DNA from: Phalacrocorax aristotelis
Lineage: Eukaryota; Chordata; Aves; Suliformes; Phalacrocoracidae
Assembly: GCF_949628215.1 (NCBI RefSeq)
Contig: NC_134279.1
Coordinates: 77,630,830-77,694,829 of the forward strand
Direction: 5' to 3'
DNA length: 64,000 bases
Under the pieces are notes generated by a model. It was not told the DNA's origin. It made no database searches and saw nothing but the letters and a program-made list of their open reading frames with translations. The translations under genes were made by a program, and so were the position numbers. Positions 1 through 49,100 of this stretch are shown here, piece after piece (within the stretch, counting starts at the first letter, position 1; every line of letters starts with the position of its first letter).

Positions 1-1655
1 AGGAAATCACCACAAGGTTTGGCCATTTGAGTTTTGCATTATTTTTTAGAATCGTCAAAGATATTTGACAGAAGACCTGTCAATAGCATGCAAAGTGGTT
101 CTGCAGAAAGCAGTAAAAAATAGCATGAAGAGTTCTCGGTGCCATCTGACGTGTTTCTTTACCACTTCTTACTTGCCGAGCTTGGTCAGCCACCAGAGAG
201 AGCCAGGAGGTTTCCACAGCAGCAAAAAGTCACACTGAATTCTGATTCAGAGCAGCAAGACACTTACTTGGAGAAAAAGGAAAAAGGCAGTCCCAGTTAT
301 GAATTCCCATCTTATTTAAGTATTTGCAAAGCTCCATTCTCACACTCCAAAGGGGCTTTTAACCCATTCTTGTAGCCTTTCAATCGTGATCTCCTCCTGT
401 CCATGAAATCACCCCTACTGCCAGCTCTTTGGGATCCTTTATGACAAAACTGACTCCATTTCTCTGTTTTACATAACTAGAAAGCTGCAAGAGCCCCATC
501 CATTACTGCAGCCTTCTCTCAGACTGTGTTTGGGTGTAGGTAGCTCACACTGCCTCAAAAAGTACTGTACAGCCACAGCAATCCGTGCAAGGAACAAGAA
601 ACTTTAAAATACAGAAGATCTAGCTGCATAGAGGTACATGTTGCATGAAAAGAACTGTAAGTTTTCTGACCACAGGAATCAGGATGTTTCTTCTACCTCC
701 CTTTTCTGCACGCATGTGAATTTTAAGCAAACCGAAGCTCCTCCCATCTCAGAAAGGTCAGTTTTAGACGATTCCCAAGTCAACGTGCTCATGCTATACA
801 GTTTAAGAGTAACTGTTACCTCAGCTGCCTCTCCTTCACAGCATAAGCTAAGCCCATTTATATGCCCAAATACGTACTGTTCTCCAGCCTTGGAGGCACA
901 GACTCTGATCTGAGGCCCTGCCATACTCTCTCCCCTATCACTTTTGTCCATTAACAGGAACAGACATCTGCCTCATTCTCCTCAGCAGTCATTAGGCAAG
1001 ATCTGAATCGGAATGTTCGGGGCTTTCCTACAGTGTCAGTTTAGTTTCAGGACAGATCAGAATATTTTTTTGGATCCTGGGCCATGCCTGTATTTTAAAG
1101 GCAACTCAAGACTAAAAGGGGAGGTTGGATCATCCTGCCACAGCCAGAGCACATGTTCCAAATGGCTCTATTTAAAGAATCATCACTATTAGATACGTTG
1201 GGAGCAGGACTGACTAACCACCTACTGAATTCATCGCCATTTCCTGCGAGCTGGTTCTGGAGGGAGCAAGGAAGAACAATATTTGACACACAAGGTGGTG
1301 TAAAGCAAAGGACAGTCACTTCAGTATGTTTTCTCAAAACGAGACTATGTAACATTCATAGGCGCTTTCCTGCCCCTTGCTCCCCTCCCCTAAGGCATGC
1401 TGGCTGGCTGCTGCCCCACCACCACGCAGGACTACTCACCACTGAAGAAGCACGCAAGCCTGCCAGAGGATTGCTACGGGCAACACTGGCCTCAGTAGCT
1501 TCGCAGAGCAACAGAAAAGCAAGCTAGCATCTAGAAAAGGATATCCTCAAGTTGCTCAGGGGGCCTCTCTCTCTTTTCAGATGGAGCACAACATAATTTC
1601 ACATCCATACATTTCAAATACACATAATTTGTACGTGGCTATATCATGCCAAGTA

Positions 1656-1702
1656 CATATCATATCATATCATATCATATCATATCATATCATATCATAT
1701 CA
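1656..1702. repeat. (CATAT)n pentanucleotide microsatellite
   Basis: About 9.4 uninterrupted copies of the unit CATAT over 47 bp. Confidence 0.95.
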
Positions 1703-2229
1703 AGTCTAAGACTGTATTTCATGGCTGCATAACTGTGAAGACAATTCATTACCATGACACAATCAAAGCCGCATCTTAAGCCTCACAGAGGAGTCACATG
1801 AACACTTGGATGAATGAGTTATTTAGGTCAAACTCTTTACAGAGCTAAAGGATGCCGCATCACCACATAGAAAATGTGGCAAAGCTGCTCTTCACTGCAG
1901 GACTGTGAATACCTCTTGGGGATCTTTCTCAGCAAATGGTCTGTAACAGTAGACTGTAGCCTGAAATTAAAAGTCTTTTCGTTACCCCTTTTGTTCTTTC
2001 CCATCTAACCATTTGCAGAACCGTATCCAACTAATTCTGTCCCAGTTGTTTGCAGAATGACACGTTTTTGAGAAATACATAGCAGGTGCTATGATTGGAG
2101 AAAGACACAAGGAAATCTTTTAGGAAGATTTGCAAAGTGAAACTGGAGAGCTACCGGCCTAATGGATTTGTTAAGCTTCAGTGCGATTTCAGTACATTTG
2201 ACACAGTTTTAAGGGGCTGAGGCAGAACG

Positions 2230-2400
2230 GGGTCCATCAAGATACCCCGCAGAGGCTCTTCCACAGTCCCAAGACAACACCTCCCACTACCTGATGTGAT
2301 TGGTGTTAGCGCGGCTCCATTGGAAGTCGGAGCTCCTCAGGTGGCTCAGTGAGCTCTGGCCCTTTTCCACTCGCTTAGAGGTACCACTGGGAACGATCAG
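2230..2400 (-). repeat. Possible ancient amniote interspersed repeat remnant
   Basis: On the minus strand, GACTTCCAATGGAGCCGCGC followed by a CACATCAG segment resembles a motif (ACTTCAATGGAGCT...TTTACACCAGCTGAGG) that I remember as scattered through turtle, crocodile and bird genomes. The family name is not known to me. A short open frame here has no homology that I recognise. Confidence 0.35.
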
Positions 2401-3292
2401 GGGCTGAAATCTGTTAGAAAACCTGCCTACACAGTAGTGAGCAAACTCCAGAGAATTTTAACTACTGGCACACATTGCATTCTGATTAAAATCAAATTAT
2501 AAACAAGAAAGTCTGATTTCTGAAGAGTGGCTAGCAGCTCTCGGCTATGCAATTTTTGACAGCCATCAAAGTCAGAGTGATGGCTGTTGGCTGCATGACA
2601 AAATTCCCTTGGTAACATACCACATAATAGGGCATTCAGAATATTTCTTTGCAATGTCCTTTATTAAATATCCTCTTTGATATAGAATATTTAGGAAAAA
2701 ATAGTTTAAAAACTCTGTTTCAGTAATTCTTACAGGACCCTGTTGGGAAGTCACTGTTACAGCAGCTCACGTCGCCATTTAAGAAATAAATCTTTACCAA
2801 ATGTCAGGTTTCTCGCTGTGTGGAGATCTGTTCTGTACAAAGAAGTTGTAAGAGTAGACGCTGGCAAATGCCTATAGAAACCATGAAAACTCTGAATTCC
2901 GGTCTTCGGCTAATAAAGAAATTTAACAATTGTGTCATGGACACATAATTCTTAATAAATGAAGCAACAGAATAGGAAAATTGCATCCTCTAAAGCTTAT
3001 AGAAGTCATGGCAGTGCACGCAAGTACAGCAAAAGAAGAGGATGTGCCTCAAGCAGACGCTTCAATAGAACATTGAAGCTTCAGCACAGCACTGCCCAGC
3101 TCCACCTGTGAGTTCTGAATGCTATTTCCAATAATGGAAATTTGTCACGTAACAACCGGGTGGCAACTGGCCCTTCTCAGCCGGATGGGATTCTGTCACA
3201 CAAAAAATAGGCAGCATAAACAGATTCGTCTTTGACATCTGTCTGCCACTGCTGCTGCAGGGCCTGTTTGAGACCCAGACAGTCTCCTTCAT

Positions 3293-3298
3293 TTTATT
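3293..3298 (-). terminator. Candidate POLR1A poly(A) signal AATAAA
   Basis: AATAAA on the minus strand, about 250 nt past the POLR1A stop codon. A second AATAAA lies at 2660-2665. I cannot tell which is used, so the 3' UTR length is open. Confidence 0.5.
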
Positions 3299-3548
3299 CT
3301 TTTTTATGTAAGCCAATAATCTCTTTTTTACATTCATGAACATTAAATACATGTTTCTCTGGATTAAAGGATAGGTCCTATAGATGCAGACATTGTCATT
3401 AAATAGGTTAGGCTCATCAAGTGTCCAGAACAACAAACCTACTGGCACAGGGAAGATGACTGGGGACCCAGCATTGCCCTTGTTGCAGGGCGCACGTATC
3501 TCTTATGATGAACATTTTAGTCAGAATCCTTAAGTTCTAACCGAAGCA

Positions 3549-39888
<36,340 letters not shown>

Positions 39889-40098
39889 GGTGAAGGAGGG
39901 AGTCTCCCCCGGCCGACACAGCCTCTCGCCGCAGCCGAAGGCGCTGCGCCACAGGAAACACCACGCGGTCCCGGCGGCTCGGGGCAGGCGGGGCCGGGCC
40001 GTACCACCGCCGCGGAGGGGCGGTCTCCCTCCTCCCCCCTCCCCCGCCGCGAGAGTGGTTCTGCCCTCCTTCCCGGAGGGCACTGCGCGAGTGCCGGC
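39889..40098. promoter_or_regulatory. Bidirectional POLR1A-PTCD3 promoter and 5' UTRs
   Basis: Only 210 bp separate the ATG of POLR1A (minus) from that of PTCD3 (plus), so both transcription starts must lie here or overlap the opposite gene. There is no TATA box. The sequence is CpG-rich, as is usual for divergent housekeeping pairs. Exact start sites cannot be read from sequence. Confidence 0.85.
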
Positions 40099-40193
40099 AT
40101 GGCGGCGCGGCGGCTGGGGGGCAGCTCCTGGCAGCAAGTGGTATCGCTGAGCAGGCGGTGCTGCTTACCGGGCGGGAGGCGAGAGCGCTACCG
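40099..40193 (+). CDS. PTCD3: PTCD3 exon 1 (coding part, import signal)
   Basis: Residues 1-31 plus two bases, ending before GTAAGG. It is Arg-rich, consistent with a mitochondrial targeting peptide. This part is not conserved in sequence, so the start rests on the frame, the initiation context and the donor. Confidence 0.8.
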
Positions 40194-43100
40194 GTAAGGC
40201 TCTGCCGTTCCCTCAGCGGACGAAAGAGAAGGACCTGGCGGCGGTGGCGCCGTGGAGGAATCAACGTGGGGGAAGGGGTTCGGGTCTGGGGAGTTGAGGC
40301 GCGAAAGGCCGCGCAGCCGCAGTAAGAGTTGGTGCGCGACGGAGCGCTGTGCGCCTGCGCGCTGGTGTCTGCCGGCACGCGGGCTGGGGCGGGCTGGGCT
40401 GTGGTGGCCTGGCCTCGGCGGGGGGAGCGCCTCTGCTGGGGCTTTTCCCTACTTTTAGTGGGCTCTGCCGCTTGGAGCCGCCCCGGGAGTGAGCCTGAGC
40501 TACCAAATGATTCTTACAGCTGGATCTCAGCAAAATAGCAGAAGGGGAGTGGAGGTGGGGTGGTCAACCGTGCCCTGGGGTGCATCAAGGACTGCATTGC
40601 AGCCGGTCGAGGGAGGGGCTTGTCTTGCTCTACTCTGCGCTGGTGCGGCCTCGCCTCGAGTGCTGTGGGCAGGTTTAGGTGCCACAGTACATTAGGGATA
40701 CGCAGCTACTAGGGAGTGTCCAGAGAAGAGTCACGAAGTTGGTGAAGGGTTTAGAGGAGAAACCGTTTGAGGAGTGGCTAAAGTGACTTAGTTCGTTCAG
40801 CCTGGAGAAGAGGAGGCTGAGGGGAGCCCTCATCGCGGTCTGCAGCTTCCTCACAAGGGGAGGAGGAGGGGCAGGCGCTGATCTCTCTGGTGACCAGTGA
40901 CGAGACCCGAGGGACCGGCAGGGAGATGTGCCAGGGGAGGGTTAGGCTGGGCATTAGGAAGAGGTTCTTTCCCCTGAGGGTGATGGAGCACTGGAACAGG
41001 CTCCCCAGGGAGGCATCGTGGCACCAAGGCTGACACTATTTCAGAAGCACTTGGACAATGCCCTTGGAGAAATGGTGTGAATTTGGGGTGTCCTGTGCAG
41101 GGACAGGAGTTGGACTTAATGATCCTTGTGAGTCCCTTCCAACTCAGGACATTCTAGGATTCTATAAGTTGCTTTCAGGCTATGCAACAAGCAAAAGAGT
41201 TCAGCTCCTCTGAGTGCTCATTATAGGCAAAATATAACTCGGATCTGGCATGGTAAAATCGTGCTTCATAAGTTTATGTGGCACATAGGAACAGATAGAA
41301 TTATGCAATATCACTGTAAAGTGCAGATGTACGAATGCACGTTAACAACATCTCTCTCAGGGTCAAGGTCAGTGTGGAAGCACGTGCGAATGCCAGTTAC
41401 AGTAAGACTTTAGTGTTAGATCGCTTCGTGAGGGGAAAAAAAAAGTATTTTCATGCAAGCTTTTTTGTGTTAAAAGCAGTAAAATGTGAACAATTGTAAG
41501 AAGGACTTGGAGCTGTGTCCTGTGACTCTGGGCTGAGCACAGAGCAGCTGCTTTGCAGTATAAAGCAGAAGTAGATTTAGGTGAACATGCCATCTGCAGC
41601 TGTGGTTACGTGACTGCTGTCTGCAGCTCTGTAGAGACTGGGCGTCCGGAACTGAACAGGTCTGATTTCCCTGCATCCCAACACAGGGTCTTCTGTTTGT
41701 GTAAAAACTACTCAGGTCTAAAATATATAAAAAAAAAAAAAAGGCACTGCTTTCAGCTGGATTCTGCCTTTAAAACATGAAGTATCTTTTCTGATTTATG
41801 TTCAGGATTTCATTTCTAAGATGCAGTAATTCATGAAAACTGCTTTAAAGCCATGACATCCCCAAAGATAAAGAATTACAAATTTTATGCAATACAATTT
41901 TCTGCATATAACTTCTTGTCTCTTGAAATTAGGGCTTTAAGCAAAGCATCAAATACGAGTTTTATGGTAATACTTTGGAGTTATTAACACTGCAACATTT
42001 CCAGTTTCTTGTCCCCTCTAATGTTTTAATTAATTCTGACCTGTAGTACAGAATTCAATTACTCTACTTTTGCTATATTGATGTGACTACCATAAATGCA
42101 AAACTCTGCTTGGTTTATAGGTGCTCTTCTAGTAGTACAGCTCTTGGGAAGCCTGTGGAAAATTCAGGAGGTATGGTGCCTTTAATTACTAGTTTCTTGC
42201 ATGTACTGTTTTAATCTCCAAACAACATAGCATATCAGGAGATATATAAGACATGAATGCCCTCTTTCCCCTTCTCAGATTTTCTTCCCCATCTTCATTG
42301 TGCAGAGATTTCCTGGCTTAACTTGATTACCCTCACTACCAACTAGCTCTGTGCTCTGAGAGCAGGAACTGAGTTGTCCAGTTCCACAAGCTGTCCAGTT
42401 GCTCTTTGAAATTGAATAAACTATGAAATGAAAATAAGGAGTTTTTCACCGTAATCCTGACAGTTTCCTTCATGTTCTTCTTCTCTGTACTCCTTACCAT
42501 CCTGTTGCTATGAGTTTTGTGGGAAAAATAATCTGGGATGCTTGGAGTCGTGCTGCACATGGGAACAAGTTCCTGTCAGTCAGTAACAGCTCATGGAAGC
42601 ATAAACACAGAGGCAGTGGGAGAAGTGCCTCTGTAGACCCTGGCTCTGGGGATTGTAATCAGGAGGTCCGACATGCTCCTCTGTGAATTAATTTGCTGAG
42701 ATGCTTTACTGACAACCTCTAGCTGCTTCTTTTGGTATCGTCCTTTTTCTTTTTTCCCCTCTGGGAAAGCTGGGCAGATTGATCTGTGGGGTGGAAGGAA
42801 CTGAGCGGTTGGTGTCAGGCTATTGGAGTAAGAACCCGAGAGGGTACTTTGCTACAGTCTTCAGGCAGGCTGAACTGGAGAAGCCACATGGGCAGAGGCA
42901 GCAAGCTTGAAACTGGAGGACTAATAGTAGGAAAGCAAGGGACTGGGAAAGGCTGGGGCTCAAGCTAGGAGATACGGGATAAGGATTGGAGAAGCTTGAA
43001 CGGGTAAATGGGTACAGTCTCTTTGACATTTGTTTACCACAGGGCCCTGATCCTTTCTAGGCACAAGACACTTAAGCTCCCCACCAGCCTTGTCTGTTTT

Positions 43101-46100
43101 CATTGCAATAAAGTGTGGCCGACGTTAGACTGGTTTTAAAATCTCTGCTTTAGTACTTTCAGCTGGATCAGCTTAAATCATCAGTTTTCATGAGGTGAAG
43201 ATTTTCTTCGGGCATCTGTTTGTTTCTAATAACAGTTTTAATATTGTTTCTCATAGTTACTCAAGAAGAAATTGTCCTCCCACGAAAGAAAACCTGGTGA
43301 GTGTTTACTGCTGGAATATCTCTATTGACCTGGAAGAAAATCATTGTTAACTAAATGTAATCTGTCCACCAAAGCTGAAAAAGAAAATTCCAGTTGTTGT
43401 ATTCCTGGATTTAATGTCCCACTAGTGGCTTTCCTGCTGACTGGGAGCTCTAGGAATATTCTTGACACTTACTCACTGTGCAGAGTATGTACACTCTGTT
43501 CCTGACCTTTCTTTTAGAAACAGTTACAAGGACTGCATTTTTAAGCCTCGTTCTGTTTCTTTGTGAAAGATCACATTTGCTAGAAATCTGTAAAATCAAG
43601 TTCATTTGGCTGACTGCATGTAGTTGTGTTTCTTTCAGCAAAATAAACTTGGCCATTGATAGCTGGCTGAATAAATCCTGTTTAGAAATGCAGCTGAGCA
43701 AAAGCTATTTTGTTGGAAGCACTTAAGATGAAGTTGCATGACTGTACAGCAAAAACTAAGTTTATTGCCAAATGGTGTCTGCACGTAAACCTAAAGTAAG
43801 ACCACCTTCACCTAAACACTTTCAGTGGCCTTTGTTTGAAACACAACCAAAGTCTTAAGGATCCACAGGCACAGGAGTCCTGAGAAATCTAGTTTTGTTT
43901 TGTCTTTTTTTTTTTTACTCCCAGGACTTGTCTTGCAGAGGTACTCATGCATCCATCCCTCAGAGGCAGCGCAGTCTTAAGGGGCTCTGAGGGGAGCATT
44001 CCAGGGAATTCCTCTGTCCTCCTCATATGGCCCGTCTTTCTTTGATAATGTATAATAAGACCAGGAGTGGTAGCAGGAAACACACATACTTTTCTGGTTT
44101 TCCTCAAAGTCTTTTCTTTTTCCTGTGGTTGTTCCAGAACTGAGACTGTTCTTGCAGTTGAAGTTTCCTTCCCTTTGCAAAAAGTGGTATTTTCTAAGTG
44201 CAGCAAACCCGTTATTTCCTACAACTGAAAATCCTTACGGGCCAGGATAATCCTGTGCTTGTTTTGCATACAGCATAATGCATAACAAGACTGAGTATTA
44301 ATCAAAGCTCCTTTATGTTTAGGGATAAGCTAGCAGTTCTTCAAACATTGGCTTCTACTGTGAACAGGGTAAGTAGTTCGGTTGATCATGGAGGTAGGTT
44401 GAGTTGCCCATCTCATGCATTAACCTTGCACTCTGGAGGCTCTTACTTCTACTTTGGCCACAAATGAAAGGTGGGACTTTTACATAAGTTTTTACAGGGA
44501 TTTCACTTCCGCTCAACATGTCTTTCTCTGTCCTTAAAGCTTCATTCTAGTGCTAAGAGATAGCTGCAACTGCCAGAAAAAGCTGTAATATTTTGATAAG
44601 GCTTTTGCTAACATCAGGAGCAAGTGTCTTTGCCAGTTCAGCTTCCCAGTCCAGACTGCCTCTGCCCAATCTCAGTCCAGAAAGGAAGCCTTGCAAAGAG
44701 CAAGCAGTGTCTACTCTTGCTAGGCAACAACTGTAAATTCTGTGATGCCATCCTTTAATCCTGTCTGTCTTGGGTTCTGGAAAATGAATCTGATCCAGCA
44801 AGCCCCCTCTGCTACTCTGCAGCTGTTACCGCTGGGGTCCTGCTTGCTTTGCAGGGCACTCATTGCTTTTCGTGTTATAGCACGGACCCTTTTGTTGTCG
44901 CTATGTCAGCCTGCATGTGCATGTGTAATGGCAAAGCTGTTTTAAGTATTTCCAAACAGGCTAAACTTTTTGAACAAGAGGAGCTTTTGTGAAATGGGCA
45001 TCAGGTGATGGTTATGTGGGAACTGTTCATTGTGCCTTAAATTCCATGGGGCAGTGTGATATGCCTACAGAGTGCCTGTGTACATATGTGTTTCAGTCCT
45101 GGGTTCTCCTTTCTACAGGATCCTACTGCTGCTCATTATATGTTCCAGGATGACCCTTTCCTTATGCCAAGAAATGCAGCCAATTCTGTAAGTATTTCCT
45201 TTCAAATCCTTGATAGCTTCCCCCTTCCCCCCACTTCATCTAGTCTATGAAAACTACCTAATGGAGCCTAGTTTCAGTTACAGAAGGAAATTAATGTATC
45301 AGACTTTCCAGAATTTTCTCCTATGTGTATTTCTGAATTCATAACAACTGCAGTATTTCTCTGGACAAAGCCGCTCTGCACACACAAAGCTATCACTTCT
45401 TCCCGCCCCTGTAGGGACCTTCCAGCTGACGCAGCTCTGTTAACGTTCCTGCAAGTTAGTGGCTTACCTGCTGAGTTGTTCTGTTTCTCCCTGTTCTTAG
45501 TCTGTTAAATAACTCACAACCATAATTCTTTAGGTGAGGCATTCAACCTCTTAACACTGTGTTTGTATACCTTGGATACAGACTGTGAATGTGTGGTGCT
45601 GCAAGTGTTGAGATTTAGTGCTTACAGTTTAGTTAAATTTGAATTAAATGTATGAACTAAGATGCACAAGGTCACTTGTGTGTGTGTTACTACACAGAGA
45701 TACGTTATCAGTTAACTGTCCCCCGGAATTTCAGTTTTATCACAGAGCAGCTCTTTGGTAACTTAGGCTTATGGAAACAGTAGTGTTGAGTTCATAATAG
45801 AATGGAAGGAGGAAAGCAGTCTTCCCCTGATGTTAACTCTGCGTAAGATTAAAGAGCATGAAGCTGAGGCAGGAGAAGACAGAACTGGAAATGAGAGCAA
45901 GAAGGAGCTGCTCTGTGTGAGGTTAATTGGAGTGTAGCAAAGGAAGCCTGGGAACTGCGATGTTGTGGCAGATCAGTGATAACGTTACGAGAAAACTTGA
46001 GTTCTTCTGCATACCAGAGGTGAAGTCATTGAGAAGGCCAAAGGCAGCTCTTGAATCATGAAGAGTTTTAAAGGAAGCAGCAAAGGAAGGTCTAACTTTA

Positions 46101-49100
46101 GAACTTGAGGAAAAGAGGTGAGTGGGAATCAGGGGATGCTCTTGGAAATGGCAGTCAGGGAGAGAAACGTCCGAGTGCTGTGACTCTAAAAAGATGGTTG
46201 CTTTTGAGCTTGAGGTAGTAGAGCAGCATTTCAGGTATCTAGTACAGAGCTTTGTCTGTGAACTAATCAACAGAAAAGTAAATTACAGTCTCATTTAAAG
46301 AATAGACATTCTTGTATTGGCATAAATACCAGAATGTTTATCTGGAGTGTTGTCTTGTGCCTGTGCTATTACTAAGAGTTGAAAAGGAAGCATGAGTTTA
46401 ATTTCATTCCATCAGAACACTCAGTGTTACAAAAAATGTTTTTCTTGCTCTCAGCCTTTTAATTGCGTGTTTCTTCATCTTGTTGTCTTTCCTATGCAGC
46501 GACTGTTTGCATTGTCGAAGGAGTCTGGGAAAAATACTGCAAAATACATTATTAAGCAATTTCCTCAGTATTTTGACAAGACTTTAGCAGAGCCCAACGT
46601 ATCAGTAAGATTTTTGCTTTTCATTTTCATTGTATTTGTGCTTTGTCAGGTAGTGAAATCAACTGTCAGCCTGGTCTAAAATTAACATAAAGGATAATTT
46701 TGTTAATTGTTTTGTAGACAGCTGTGAAAGCAGCATTGTATTTCACCTTGGTTCTGAAGTGAATGTTTTTCCTTAGGAATTCAGTATCATATCGGGTTCT
46801 TTAGATAAAAGTAAGAAAAGGAATGTGGTTTAGATATTGACTTCCTAGCATGAAAGTGGGAGATCAGGATGTGTGGTCCTTCAACACCAAAAGGACTCAG
46901 CAGTCCTGTGAGACTGGGAGGGTTGGGATGTTGTCAAAGCAGTGTACTGGGTGAAAAGTAAGCAGGTTTGGTTAGTGTTTCAGCAGTGGCTTAGAGGATG
47001 TTTGAGCTCATGTCTGACTTGCAGTCTTTGCTTTTAGTGCTTGATGCCTGAGACTCTTACACCTCAGATTGAAGGAGTGAGTGAGGAATCTCTAAAAGAA
47101 CGTGTCCACCTCAGAAGGGTGAAAGATTCTGTGGACCTGTTTGATCAGCTCATACAAGCAGGTATGTGGTCACCCGCCATACTCTGTGGTGGAGCTCTAC
47201 TTAAATTGTGGTAAAAATATCTTAGTAGCTGGCACAGGCTATGGAGACAATTCCATGGTTATCTTGCTGCCTTTCACAACTGGCTCTGGTCCAGTGAAGT
47301 CGTTCTTCAGAATTATTGGGCTGTCCTTATCCAGTGCTTGTCTGACATGTCACTTTGGTGATACAGAGGACAAATGATTCCTTGATCGAGGAGCAGATGA
47401 TACGGTTTGAGTTTTTTTTTCTTTCCTTCCAAAGTGGAAGAATTTGTGATGCAGTAGAGTAGGGCCTGTTGTGAGCAGATGCTGTGTGATTAGGTGATAC
47501 CATTCTGTCCACAAAGGCCCTCGTGCGGTAACATATTGGTTGGGATGAGCTACAGCTGTGCTGAGTGCCTGGCTGCGTGCTGGACTGGTATAGCGTACCA
47601 TCAGAGTGCCCTTCCATGCACCTGCCCTCAATAAATGAGTCTTTCTCAGTTCCTCCTTAATTTGGACCTTATCTCTGTCATGGGTGAATGAGGAAGAAGC
47701 ATTAGAAAACTGTCACTGCCACAGCATCTGAAGGAGGAAAGCCTACTGGGAAGGTGAGACCTCGTGCCCACTACAAGATGGAAAGGAGATGGTTTCATCA
47801 AATAGTTATTTTCTTTTGTTGGTTTTAAATTTGTTTCATAGGAAGTGAAACACGCAAAATTATCTTCACAGCAGGGTTTACTCTAGGAGTTGTTATGAAA
47901 AAGCACTAGAAATTTTGGATGTTGTGTTGGGCTTGTGCTGTTTCACAATTTTGGCTGCCAATTGCAACCTCCCTCTCCCACTTTGTTGGGAAAACTACCC
48001 TTTTAGTGGCTTCAGTAAAAAAAACCAAACAGTCTAGTTTGGTGTAAAAATTGTCTCCTGCTGTGAATGGGTTTGTGGAAGCATTAGTGTCACATCCAGG
48101 TTTTACAGACTTGCTGGAGAACACCTTTATGTCAAAAGAGAGCTGGACGTAACTGGGTGTTTGAAAGTTCTGTTATGGCTGTAGAATGTGTTCTTTACTT
48201 TCTGTGTGACTGTTGTACCTCCTTATTTTCCATAGGCACTCCTGTATCTCTGGAGACCACAAACAGCCTTTTGGATTTGTTATGCTTCTATGGAGATAGA
48301 GAACCTACTCCAGAAAAAGAGGAAGAAGAAAAAGAGGATTTGGAAGAACCACAGGTACGAAAAACCTGTTGATCTGTGTTTATTTCCTTCATATGTAGTG
48401 GGAGCGCATCAAGGTGCTGTCAGGATTTTTGTACTGTCAGTACCTGCCTGGGAGGTGGTGTGAGGTGGGTCAGGTGCAGTCAACATTCCCTAGAGATACA
48501 GCAGTTACAACAATCCTGTGTCTAACCTACTAGCAAAAGTAGTTTCCGTAAAGCTGAACTTAGCAGCTGGAACCCTGTCTTGGCTTAGTTGTGCTGAACT
48601 GCATTTAAATAACTGTTTCTCACTGGCAGCCTTGTTGTTATAGTGGCCTGCAAAGAAGAACTCTAGTACCTCTAGCGTAAAACCAGCTAGTTAATTTTCT
48701 GCCAGTCTCAACCATAATAAGTAGATTTCAATGAAGTTGAGGGCTCCCTGTGTGACCTCAGAGTATCAGGGTGCAGGGTAGATGTGTCACACAATACCTG
48801 TCCCTGGGAAACTGTTTAAGGAGAAGGGGTTTTACAGAGTATGTGCTATAGTCTAATGATTCCCACCAGCTCCACAAATACATATCATTTGTCTTGTTAG
48901 TATGTTTAATAGCATGAATAGTATTCTTAATGTAGTTATTGCTTCCTGAACATTATAATAGAAATTAATGTAATGTAACCCATTAAACACACACCTTTGG
49001 TACCATATAAATTGGTTTTGAACTTCTGTGTTGTTACCAAATCACGTCATGTGATGTTTAATCATAACTTCGGACTCTGAGAAACTTATTTCTGCAAAAA

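Larger units (their letters stand above)
1..3292. other. 3' flank of POLR1A
   Basis: No coding exon was recognised on either strand. The stretch holds a pentanucleotide microsatellite at 1656-1702, a GC-richer patch at about 2220-2400 that looks like an old repeat, and a second possible poly(A) signal at 2660-2665. Part may be POLR1A 3' UTR. Confidence 0.6.

Noticed and set aside
40350-40361. NRF1-like site TGCGCCTGCGCG in PTCD3 intron 1
   Set aside because: It is one mismatch from the usual core and lies in a CpG island, where such matches arise often by chance; too weak to list as a feature.
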